Shown here: one piece after another, positions 1 to 5,476 of the stretch | How the letters are laid out: every line of letters starts with the position of its first letter | How positions within the stretch are numbered: the stretch's first letter is position 1 | Source: an uncultured Ruminococcus sp. | GTDB lineage: Bacteria; Bacillota; Clostridia; Oscillospirales; Ruminococcaceae | Reading direction: 5' to 3' | Assembly (NCBI GenBank): GCA_947177375.1 | Contig: CAMWUF010000090.1 | Coordinates: 1-5,476, forward strand | Length of the DNA stretch: 5,476 nucleotides | The notes under the pieces: generated by a model | Database searches by the model: none | Told to the model about the DNA's origin: nothing | What the model saw: only the letters and a program-made list of their open reading frames with translations | Translations under genes and position numbers: made by a program

Positions 1-1358
1 CTCCTCCTGACACAACAACAACTCCTCCTGAAACGACAACAACAGGCGGCGAGATTATCACACCTCCAGATACTGAAACAACAACTGATGGAGTAAAACC
101 AGGAACAGAATATACTGTTACATGGACAATTGGTAAAGTTGTTGCACACGCTGGTCAATCCAATGTAAAAGTTCCAATTACTGTTTCTGCTCCGTTTGAT
201 GAAGCATTGACTTATAATTTATTTGAATTCAAACTGAAAGTTGCTGATGGTCCTGTATTCAATAAAGACGGCTTAGCAGCTGGTGAAGCTTATTCTGAAT
301 TTACTATCATGGCAAATGACCTTACTATCGCTGGTAATAATTCAGAAGGTGATTCTGTAGGTTATAATAATGCTACTCTGCTGTATCTGTCATTTGACAT
401 TCCAGAAGGTGTTACACCTGATGTTTACTCTATAGAATTTGATGGAGATGCAGAAGCTCATAACAGAAACTATGACATATTTGACATTGAAGAAGAAAAT
501 GGTTCTATCACAGTTCTTGATGATGGTATCAATGTTGACACACAAGAATATCAGTATGATATTGAAGGAAAATCCAAATTCTACTTCTCACATGACCATA
601 GAAAATTCATTGATGATGATTTACTGAAAACTGATTTGATTTCTATTGGTACTTTGAGATGCCGTCCTGTTCTGAGCAATGGTGAATATGGCGAATGGAC
701 TGTTGCAGACTTAGACAAGATTGAATTCAAGATTAAAGACGAAGCTTGGGAAAGTCCAAAGGCTGTTTATGAAAATGAGATTGCACCAAATTTGACAGGC
801 GAAAAAGGTATTGCATTCTTCAAAGAGCAGATTCCATTCACAATTACGACAACTTTTGAGAGATATAATACAGAAACAAAAGAAATTGAGGAAGTTGATA
901 TTACTGACTTAGATGAACTGTATGATGGTAGTCCTATCGTAACAGGTGAGGCTTACATCGGCGTGAAAGGTGATACAAACCTGGATGGTACAGTTGACGC
1001 AAAAGATGCTACTGCAATGCTGATTTATTCTGCTGATGAGGGTGCTAATAAAAATCCGAATATCCGCACAGTAGAGAGTGATAAAATTAATGCATTGTCT
1101 GAAGAAGAACTCGGAATACTTGAAAACTTTGTATTCTTCTTAAGTGATGTAACAGATGAATCCGAAGACCATGGTAAAACGAATTCGCTTAACACTGACA
1201 TATGCTATGTTGATGCAAAAGATGCTACTTTTGACTTAATTTATTCTGCTATGGAGGGTGCGAATAACAATCCTGACTGGTACAGAATTTTGAGTGAACC
1301 ACTGCCAAAATACACTAAGGCAATTGGTGCAGCTGATGGTAACAACGATAGAAAATAA
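1..1358 (+). CDS. Scaffoldin C-terminus: Thr/Pro linker, cohesin, X-like module, atypical dockerin (5' partial)
   Basis: The frame is open from the left edge (first full codon at 3), so the gene begins outside the window; the visible 451 residues are its C-terminus. Residues 1-34 are a Thr/Pro-rich linker. Residues about 36-174 look like a cohesin: a W-T-I-G-K-V start, a VKVPITV strand, and a closing NGSITVLD strand. Residues about 180-322 match an X-module in position and style (KFYF, EQIPFTI, then EAYIGVKGDT running straight into the dockerin). The dockerin (323-352, 381-420) has a canonical first calcium loop, GDTNLDGTVDAKD, and a second motif (SDVTDE ... YVDAKDATFDLIYSA) split by an insertion; about 36 residues separate the two. 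From memory, the X-dockerin of R. flavefaciens ScaB/CttA has the same order and near-identical signatures (YIGLKGDT, FLSDV, DGRDAT). The inferred role is an extracellular cellulosome scaffoldin anchored through a ScaE-like surface cohesin. The cohesin's own partner cannot be told. A ScaC-like adaptor is the alternative. Confidence 0.85.
   Translation, partial: PPDTTTTPPETTTTGGEIITPPDTETTTDGVKPGTEYTVTWTIGKVVAHAGQSNVKVPITVSAPFDEALTYNLFEFKLKVADGPVFNKDGLAAGEAYSEFTIMANDLTIAGNNSEGDSVGYNNATLLYLSFDIPEGVTPDVYSIEFDGDAEAHNRNYDIFDIEEENGSITVLDDGINVDTQEYQYDIEGKSKFYFSHDHRKFIDDDLLKTDLISIGTLRCRPVLSNGEYGEWTVADLDKIEFKIKDEAWESPKAVYENEIAPNLTGEKGIAFFKEQIPFTITTTFERYNTETKEIEEVDITDLDELYDGSPIVTGEAYIGVKGDTNLDGTVDAKDATAMLIYSADEGANKNPNIRTVESDKINALSEEELGILENFVFFLSDVTDESEDHGKTNSLNTDICYVDAKDATFDLIYSAMEGANNNPDWYRILSEPLPKYTKAIGAADGNNDRK
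3..86 (+). repeat. Imperfect tandem repeat encoding the Pro/Thr linker
   Basis: Two adjacent 21-base units (3-23 and 24-44) both begin cctcctga and encode PPDTTTT and PPETTTT. A looser third copy, PPDTETTT, lies at 63-86 after a short GGEIIT spacer. This is a flexible inter-module linker typical of cellulosomal proteins, often O-glycosylated. The array touches the left edge, so more copies may lie outside the window. Confidence 0.75.
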
Positions 1359-1391
1359 GTTTAATAAAAGCTTATTTTAAGCACAAAAAAT

Positions 1392-1425
1392 AAAAAGTCT
1401 TTCCCGAAAGGGAAAGGCTTTTTTT
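1392..1425. terminator. Bidirectional intrinsic terminator between convergent genes
   Basis: A 14-pair stem (1392-1405 with 1410-1423) closes on a GAAA tetraloop at 1406-1409; the core is ctttccc/gggaaag with one G-U pair. On the plus strand it runs into seven T (1419-1425), ending the scaffoldin transcript 34 bases after its stop codon. Read on the minus strand, the same stem is followed by a T-rich stretch (complement of 1383-1396), so it can also end the aro/DUF4364 transcript, whose last stop codon is at 1438-1440. Confidence 0.93.
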
Positions 1426-1437
1426 GTAGATAATAAA

Positions 1438-2010
1438 TTAATTTTCTTCTTTTGGCATGACTGCTTGTAATACATCATGATATAATGCTGACGGATTGCT
1501 TAAAATTTTTTCACCTAATAATTTTGCCTGATATTCATCAGGTGTAAATAGTGTTAATTCTAATAAAGTCAATTGATGGTCAAGCATTTTCACATGCAAG
1601 TGACACCCCTGTTGAATCGTTTCATATGAAATTTTCACTTGTTCTTCATTTTTATGACGTTTTACAGCGACTTTTGCTGTTTTAATAATACGCTCACGGT
1701 AAGATTTCCCTGCTAAATGTTTTAAACGCTGTGCAGAATTTTTTCCTTTTTCAGTAAGAATATATATTTTTTCGCCGTTTTCCTGTGATTCACAGTCAAC
1801 AGCTCCTGTTTCTTCCATATTTTGAATTGCTTCCTGAAATGAAAAATAATTAATAATTCCACTTGTGACGGCAATGTCATATAATAATTCGTCATTTACT
1901 GGCTCTGCAATCTGTGACAGCGTATAACAAAGCAAAATATTTGCAGTTGTTGTATCTGCAACGGTACGGTCTGCTAAACCAGAAATTTTTTGTAAATTCT
2001 CGTCACGCAT
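1438..2010 (-). CDS. DUF4364 family winged-helix protein
   Basis: This 190-residue protein resembles the DUF4364 family, which is common in Clostridia and has no settled function. Residues about 20-100 read as a winged helix-turn-helix: helical NILLCYTLSQI, a helix pair around YDIAVTSGIINYFSFQEAIQNMEETGAV, then a wing-like turn ending in KIYILTEKGKN. Residues about 105-185 form a second, probably alpha/beta part with a basic start (RERIIKTAKVAVKRHK). No signal peptide or membrane segment is seen, so it is cytoplasmic. The start ATG at 2010 is preceded, 10 bases away, by an aaggaaggg Shine-Dalgarno-like stretch (2021-2029). It lies 26 bases after aroC and is probably the last gene of the operon, ending at the bidirectional terminator. 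A DNA-binding role is inferred from the fold only; control of the aro genes is possible but not shown. Confidence 0.82.
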   Translation of the reverse strand: MRDENLQKISGLADRTVADTTTANILLCYTLSQIAEPVNDELLYDIAVTSGIINYFSFQEAIQNMEETGAVDCESQENGEKIYILTEKGKNSAQRLKHLAGKSYRERIIKTAKVAVKRHKNEEQVKISYETIQQGCHLHVKMLDHQLTLLELTLFTPDEYQAKLLGEKILSNPSALYHDVLQAVMPKEEN

Positions 2011-2036
2011 TTTTTAATATCCCTTCCTTCTGAAAT

Positions 2037-3113
2037 TTAACAAAAATGCGGATAATCTAACATATGTGAAAGTAATGCAATATTTACAGCAGATTCTACA
2101 CAAGGCACAAGCTTTGGCAATAAACAAGCTTCCAGATAAGACTCTGCCTGAATTTCTTCCTGTTCCATACTGGATAAATTTACAGTTTTCTGTATTTTTC
2201 CAACTGTTGCAGAAGGTTTAAATGCCACATGCAAAACAATTGGCATACCAGAAGAAATACCGCCTAAAATACCACCATGATTGTTAGAATATGTTTTCAC
2301 ATGTCCATGTTCATCAACATAAAAATTATCATTGCTTTGACTGCCAGTCATTTCAGTTACTTGAAATCCAGCACCAAACGAAAGCCCTCGAATATCTGGC
2401 AAGGCAAATAATAACTGTGCAATTGTATTTTCAAGTCCATTAAATACAGGCGAACCAATTCCAGCAGGAACATTCACAGCAACACATTCAATTGCACCGC
2501 CTAATGTTTCCCCGCCTTCAAAAGCTGCTTGGATATCTTCCTGCATTTTTTTACCTTGTGCATTTTTTATCACAGGAAATTTTTTATAACGCACAGCAAG
2601 AATATCATCTTTTGTAACAGTTGTATGATTAAAATGCTTATCCTGAATACCATGAATTTCCTGAATATGCGCTCCTGTATAAATGCCACGGCGTTCCAGA
2701 ATTTGCCCACAGACAGCTCCTGCAAAACAAAACGGTGCCATCATAGCAGTGGAAACATGTCCTCCATCACGAATGTCATTAAAGCCATGATATCTCAATG
2801 TTCCAGTATAATCTGCATGTCCTGGGCGGGGCAGACGATTAATCTGTGAAACTTCCTGTACAGGCTGTTCTGTATTCTGAATAAACGCACACAAAGGCGA
2901 ACCCGTTGTACGTTCGTTTAGAATGCCTGACATCACTTGATGTAATTCTTGATAAGGATTTTGTTTCATGCTATATCTTGTCAGAAACTGATGTAATTTT
3001 TGTGTGTCAAGATATTCACCTGCTGGCAAATTATCAATTGCAATGCCAATTGCAGGCCCTTTTGCCTCACCAAAAATAGAAATTCCAATATGATTGTTCC
3101 AAATAGAAGCCAT
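2037..3113 (-). CDS. aroC: Chorismate synthase family protein with altered active-site motifs
   Basis: Chorismate synthase removes phosphate from EPSP to give chorismate, using reduced FMN. The 358 residues span the whole family fold without frameshift. Kept features are RPGHADYTG (96-104, with the second conserved His, H99), GETLGG (201-206), NVPAGIGSPVF (214-224), FGAGF (246-250), GSQSND (257-262) and SNNHGGILGGISSGMP (276-291). Changed features are striking: GESHG is GEAKG (15-19, first catalytic His lost); the RRxPG...TxRxExD segment is replaced by a shorter RYSMKQNPYQELHQ (45-58); the clostridial GGGHFSGR is DGGHVSTA (116-123); and GRHDPC is SYLEAC (325-330). The ATG directly abuts the aroA stop codon, and the Shine-Dalgarno AAGGAGG lies inside aroA, so translation is coupled. 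Family membership is firm and the operon fits the role; normal catalytic activity is doubtful from sequence. It may be a diverged enzyme or a repurposed paralogue. Confidence 0.9.
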   Translation of the reverse strand: MASIWNNHIGISIFGEAKGPAIGIAIDNLPAGEYLDTQKLHQFLTRYSMKQNPYQELHQVMSGILNERTTGSPLCAFIQNTEQPVQEVSQINRLPRPGHADYTGTLRYHGFNDIRDGGHVSTAMMAPFCFAGAVCGQILERRGIYTGAHIQEIHGIQDKHFNHTTVTKDDILAVRYKKFPVIKNAQGKKMQEDIQAAFEGGETLGGAIECVAVNVPAGIGSPVFNGLENTIAQLLFALPDIRGLSFGAGFQVTEMTGSQSNDNFYVDEHGHVKTYSNNHGGILGGISSGMPIVLHVAFKPSATVGKIQKTVNLSSMEQEEIQAESYLEACLLPKLVPCVESAVNIALLSHMLDYPHFC

Positions 3114-4334
3114 TTATAAACTCCTCCTTAATTTTATATAATCCTCAAAAAAAGTAGGATAAGATTTATCAACGCATTCTGCCCCTAGAATTGTCACTGT
3201 TTCTGTTGCTCTTGTTGCGGCAATCGCCCCACACATAGCAATTCTATGGTCACCAGCACTATCAACTACGCCACCATGTAAATTTTCTACTGGCTGAATT
3301 TCCAGTCCGTCAGGCAGAATTTTTATATTACCTCCCAAAGCATTCAGCATATTTGCCGTTGTTTCCAAACGGTCACTTTCTTTAATACGCAAACGCTCTG
3401 CTCCAAAAATTCTTGTTGGCTTGTCCGCAAATGTTGCCAAAACTGCCAGAATTGGCACTAAATCTGGAATATCTTTTGCATCAATTCTGAATATATCTTG
3501 TTCTGCATTTTTATGATAACACATCTGTTCAATAATTTCAATAATTTTTCTATCGCCTTGCTTGGAATTTTCAGGAATATTCTGCAATACAACCTGATTG
3601 CCGATAGCATTTGCAACATAGAAAAATGCTGCCTGTGAAAAATCGCCCTCTACTTGCAAATTTTTTGCATGATAATGCTGTGTGCCGAATACATGATAGC
3701 TATTTTCCTGTTCTTTCACACAAACACCAAACTGTTGCATACAATCAATTGTCATGTCAGCATAAGGCTTTGATTCTAATGGAGAAGTTAATATAATTTC
3801 AGAATCTTCTCTTAGTAATGGCAATGCAAATAATAAGCCTGAAATAAACTGTGAAGAAATATTTCCCTCCAGTTCAAATTTTCCGTGTTCTAATCTGCCA
3901 TTTATCGTAAAAGGCATTGTATTCTGATAATCTAAAAAATTAATATTTTTCTTTGACAGCTCCCTCACATAAGGCGTAACTGGTCTTTCAGGCAATCTGC
4001 CCTGCCCTGTAAAAGTTGTTTCTACACCCAATGCGGCGGCTACTGGTATTAAAAATCTTAGCGTTGAGCCACTCTCACAGCAATCTGCCAAAGCTGTTGC
4101 AGGAATTTCCCGAATGCCTGTAACAGTAACACTATGTTCCTGTTTTTCAAATTTTGCCCCTAATGCTTCCATAACAGAAATTGTCGCATGAATATCTTTT
4201 GAAAAATTAATTCCCTCTATCTGGGAAATACCCTTGCTCAACGCCGCACAAATCAGCATTCTGTGTGCCATGCTTTTGGAAGATGGTATTTTTACTGTAC
4301 CAACTAATTTGCCAGGCTGAATTTCTATATTCAT
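3114..4334 (-). CDS. aroA: 3-phosphoshikimate 1-carboxyvinyltransferase (EPSP synthase)
   Basis: This cytoplasmic enzyme joins shikimate-3-phosphate and phosphoenolpyruvate to give EPSP, the sixth step of the shikimate pathway. At 406 residues it is slightly shorter than E. coli AroA (427). Active-site motifs are all present: PSSKSMAHR (17-25, with K20, S21 and R25), ESGSTLRF (87-94, the PEP loop, glycine kept), RLPERP (113-118), SSQF (160-163, shikimate phosphate), GDFSQAAFF (230-238), IPD (289-291, the catalytic Asp), RIKESDRLE (316-324), DHRIAMC (362-368) and KSYPTFF (390-396). The start ATG is 4 bases after the aroB stop codon with only a weak AGGG (4347-4350) upstream, so initiation is probably coupled to aroB. 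Its last codons, AGG AGG AGT, make the ribosome binding site of aroC. I see no sign of decay. Confidence 0.97.
   Translation of the reverse strand: MNIEIQPGKLVGTVKIPSSKSMAHRMLICAALSKGISQIEGINFSKDIHATISVMEALGAKFEKQEHSVTVTGIREIPATALADCCESGSTLRFLIPVAAALGVETTFTGQGRLPERPVTPYVRELSKKNINFLDYQNTMPFTINGRLEHGKFELEGNISSQFISGLLFALPLLREDSEIILTSPLESKPYADMTIDCMQQFGVCVKEQENSYHVFGTQHYHAKNLQVEGDFSQAAFFYVANAIGNQVVLQNIPENSKQGDRKIIEIIEQMCYHKNAEQDIFRIDAKDIPDLVPILAVLATFADKPTRIFGAERLRIKESDRLETTANMLNALGGNIKILPDGLEIQPVENLHGGVVDSAGDHRIAMCGAIAATRATETVTILGAECVDKSYPTFFEDYIKLRRSL
3123..3129 (-). promoter_or_regulatory. Shine-Dalgarno of aroC embedded in the aroA 3' end
   Basis: On the minus strand the sequence reads AAGGAGG, 9 bases before the aroC ATG at 3113. 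It is built from the two Arg AGG codons and the preceding base pair of aroA's tail (L-R-R-S-L-stop). With the stop and start codons touching (TAA then ATG), it supports translational coupling of the two genes. Confidence 0.88.
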
Positions 4335-4338
4335 AATA

Positions 4339-5394
4339 TTATATTACCCTTTCAAAATGTTTCTGGAATTCACTCACAGAATCAAGCTTAATATTTGCCG
4401 TTCCAATTGGCGAACATACAATATAACGCAAATCACTACCAGAACGCTTTTTATCATTGCCACACAAAGCAATTAATTCATGAATAGATGCTGGTACTTC
4501 TGTCGGCAAGCCGTAACGCTCTACACAGGATTTTAATTTTTTATAATCTTCTGGACTACCACAATATTTTGTCATCAAACACATACCCACTGCAACCGCA
4601 CAGCCATGTGTATAAGTTTCATAATGATAATAAGCTTCTATTGCATGTCCCAATGTATGCCCAAAATTTAAAATCATTCGCAAGCCTGTATCTAATTCAT
4701 CTTCGGCGACAACATCACGTTTAATTTTAATACATGCTGGAATTATTTCATCAAAATGATTTTTAATACTCTGCAAATCATATTGGCATAAATTTTCAAA
4801 TAATTCTGCATCTGCAATCATACCATATTTAATCACTTCGCCCATGCCGTCAATTAAAAATTCTTCTGGTAAAGTCTGCAATGTATCTAAATCACAGAAT
4901 ACAGCTAACGGCTGTTTAAAAGCACCTACTAAATTTTTACCCTCTGGCAAGTCAATTGCTGTTTTTCCTCCTACAGAAGAATCTACTTGTGCTAATAACG
5001 AAGTTGGAATTTGAATATATGGCAATCCTCTTAAAAACGTTGCAGCTGCAAAGCCTGTAATATCTCCGACAACGCCACCGCCTAATGCAATTAAACAATC
5101 TCCTCTGGTCACTTCATGTTCACACAAGAATGCATAAATTTTTAATAATATTTCTGCATTTTTAGAAGCCTCTCCATGCGGAAATACAAATTTTTCAGCT
5201 TGAAACCCATTGTCTTGTAATGATTTTAATACAATATCTGCATAAAACTTATCTACATTATCATCTGTAATAATTACAAAATGTTTTGCATTTGTCAGCT
5301 CCAACTCCTGAATAAATGTTCCGCATTTCTGCAAAATGCCTCGTTCTATGATAACATCATAAGCATTTTTAACAGGTACATGAATTTTTTGCAT
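4339..5394 (-). CDS. aroB: 3-dehydroquinate synthase
   Basis: AroB converts DAHP to 3-dehydroquinate, the second step of the shikimate pathway, using NAD+ and a divalent metal (Zn or Co) in the cytoplasm. The 351 residues are the normal length. The NAD-binding glycine loop GGGVVGD is at 105-111, followed by the family core TSLLAQVDSSVGGKTAID (131-148) and GKNLVGAFKQP (152-162). Metal ligands by comparison with E. coli AroB are E186 (in GMGEVIKYG), H246 (in NFGHTLGHAIE) and H263 (in HGCAVAVGM). I chose the ATG at 5394 because a perfect AGGAGGT sits 6 bases upstream. A longer in-frame GTG start at 5418 would add eight residues but would place that ribosome binding site inside the gene. It is the first gene of the aroB-aroA-aroC-DUF4364 unit, with a promoter upstream. 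All catalytic residues I could check are intact. Confidence 0.97.
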   Translation of the reverse strand: MQKIHVPVKNAYDVIIERGILQKCGTFIQELELTNAKHFVIITDDNVDKFYADIVLKSLQDNGFQAEKFVFPHGEASKNAEILLKIYAFLCEHEVTRGDCLIALGGGVVGDITGFAAATFLRGLPYIQIPTSLLAQVDSSVGGKTAIDLPEGKNLVGAFKQPLAVFCDLDTLQTLPEEFLIDGMGEVIKYGMIADAELFENLCQYDLQSIKNHFDEIIPACIKIKRDVVAEDELDTGLRMILNFGHTLGHAIEAYYHYETYTHGCAVAVGMCLMTKYCGSPEDYKKLKSCVERYGLPTEVPASIHELIALCGNDKKRSGSDLRYIVCSPIGTANIKLDSVSEFQKHFERVI

Positions 5395-5400
5395 AAAAAA

Positions 5401-5407
5401 ACCTCCT
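5401..5407 (-). promoter_or_regulatory. Shine-Dalgarno deciding the aroB start
   Basis: The minus strand reads AGGAGGT, a near-perfect match to the 16S rRNA tail, 6 bases before the ATG at 5394. It fixes that ATG as the start over the in-frame GTG at 5418, which has no comparable site. Confidence 0.92.
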
Positions 5408-5448
5408 GATTTTTTCACTTAATTTTAATAAAAAAAGCCCTTTATTAT

Positions 5449-5476
5449 ATCATACTGAATTTTTTGCTATTTGTCA
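5449..5476 (-). promoter_or_regulatory. Probable sigma-70/SigA promoter of the aro operon
   Basis: Reading the minus strand from the right edge, TGACA (5472-5476) is five of the six bases of a TTGACA -35 box, the first base being outside the window. After exactly 17 bases comes TATGAT (5449-5454), a good -10 box. An overlapping TATAAT (5444-5449) is a perfect -10 but would need a 22-base spacer. Transcription would start near 5442, giving a leader of about 50 bases. That is too short for a T-box or riboswitch, and none is seen. Confidence 0.65.

Noticed and set aside
207..1358. TTG at 207 as the start of the scaffoldin gene
   Set aside because: The frame is open and clearly coding upstream to the left edge (linker and first cohesin strands), and there is no ribosome binding site before 207.
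1359..1385. AAGCTT-centred AT-rich near-palindrome just after the scaffoldin stop codon
   Set aside because: The symmetry breaks after three pairs and recurs only as A/T matches. The hairpin at 1392-1425 explains termination.
2529..2849. Plus-strand open frame opposite aroC
   Set aside because: The translation is low-complexity and Cys/Ile/Phe-rich with no recognisable domain, and it lies wholly inside the well-supported aroC gene.
2037..3113. aroC as a pseudogene
   Set aside because: There are no frameshifts or internal stop codons, the length is normal, the ribosome binding site is good and many structural motifs are conserved. The changes are confined to active-site motifs, so divergence fits better than decay.
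4339..5418. GTG at 5418 as the start of aroB
   Set aside because: It would put the strong AGGAGGT inside the coding sequence and add an eight-residue tail not typical of the family. The ATG at 5394 has ideal spacing to that site.
5423..5447. AATAAAGGGC plus T-run between the aro promoter and aroB, as a terminator or attenuator
   Set aside because: The possible stem is almost only A-T with a very small loop and there is no leader peptide or alternative fold. It is more likely AT-rich leader sequence.

Overview
The window looks like chromosomal DNA of a low-GC, cellulosome-forming Firmicute of the Ruminococcus/Oscillospiraceae type. Two things point there. One is a scaffoldin C-terminus with a cohesin and an X-module/dockerin pair that resembles, from memory, the ScaB/CttA X-dockerin of Ruminococcus flavefaciens. 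The other is a clostridial-style aromatic amino acid operon linked to a DUF4364 gene. The species cannot be named from this window.

Layout. Positions 1-1358 (+) hold the 3' end of a large extracellular scaffoldin gene that enters from the left edge: Thr/Pro linker, one cohesin, an X-like module, and an atypical dockerin with a long insert between its two calcium motifs and another inside the second. A strong hairpin at 1392-1425 separates it from the convergent minus-strand genes and is built to terminate transcription in both directions. From right to left on the minus strand follow a promoter at the right edge (about 5444-5476), aroB (3-dehydroquinate synthase), aroA (EPSP synthase), aroC (chorismate synthase family) and a DUF4364 winged-helix gene. 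Gaps within this group are 4, 0 and 26 bases, so it is almost certainly one operon.

How the genes work together. AroB makes dehydroquinate, AroA makes EPSP, and a chorismate synthase would convert EPSP to chorismate. The steps between (dehydratase, shikimate dehydrogenase, shikimate kinase) are not in the window. AroB and AroA keep all the catalytic residues I could check. The AroC protein is full-length and unbroken and keeps its FMN-side glycine motifs, but it has lost most of the residues that define the chorismate synthase active site (GESHG, RRxPG...R.E, SGR/SARET, GRHDPC). This is the most unusual thing in the window: either a diverged enzyme with a rebuilt active site or a non-catalytic/repurposed paralogue kept in the aro operon.

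The scaffoldin appears unrelated in function to the aro operon. Its X-dockerin suggests attachment to a cell-surface anchoring cohesin (ScaE-like), while its own cohesin would hold dockerin-bearing enzymes or a second scaffoldin. No RNA gene, CRISPR array, insertion sequence or riboswitch was seen, and there is no gene-free stretch above 300 bases.
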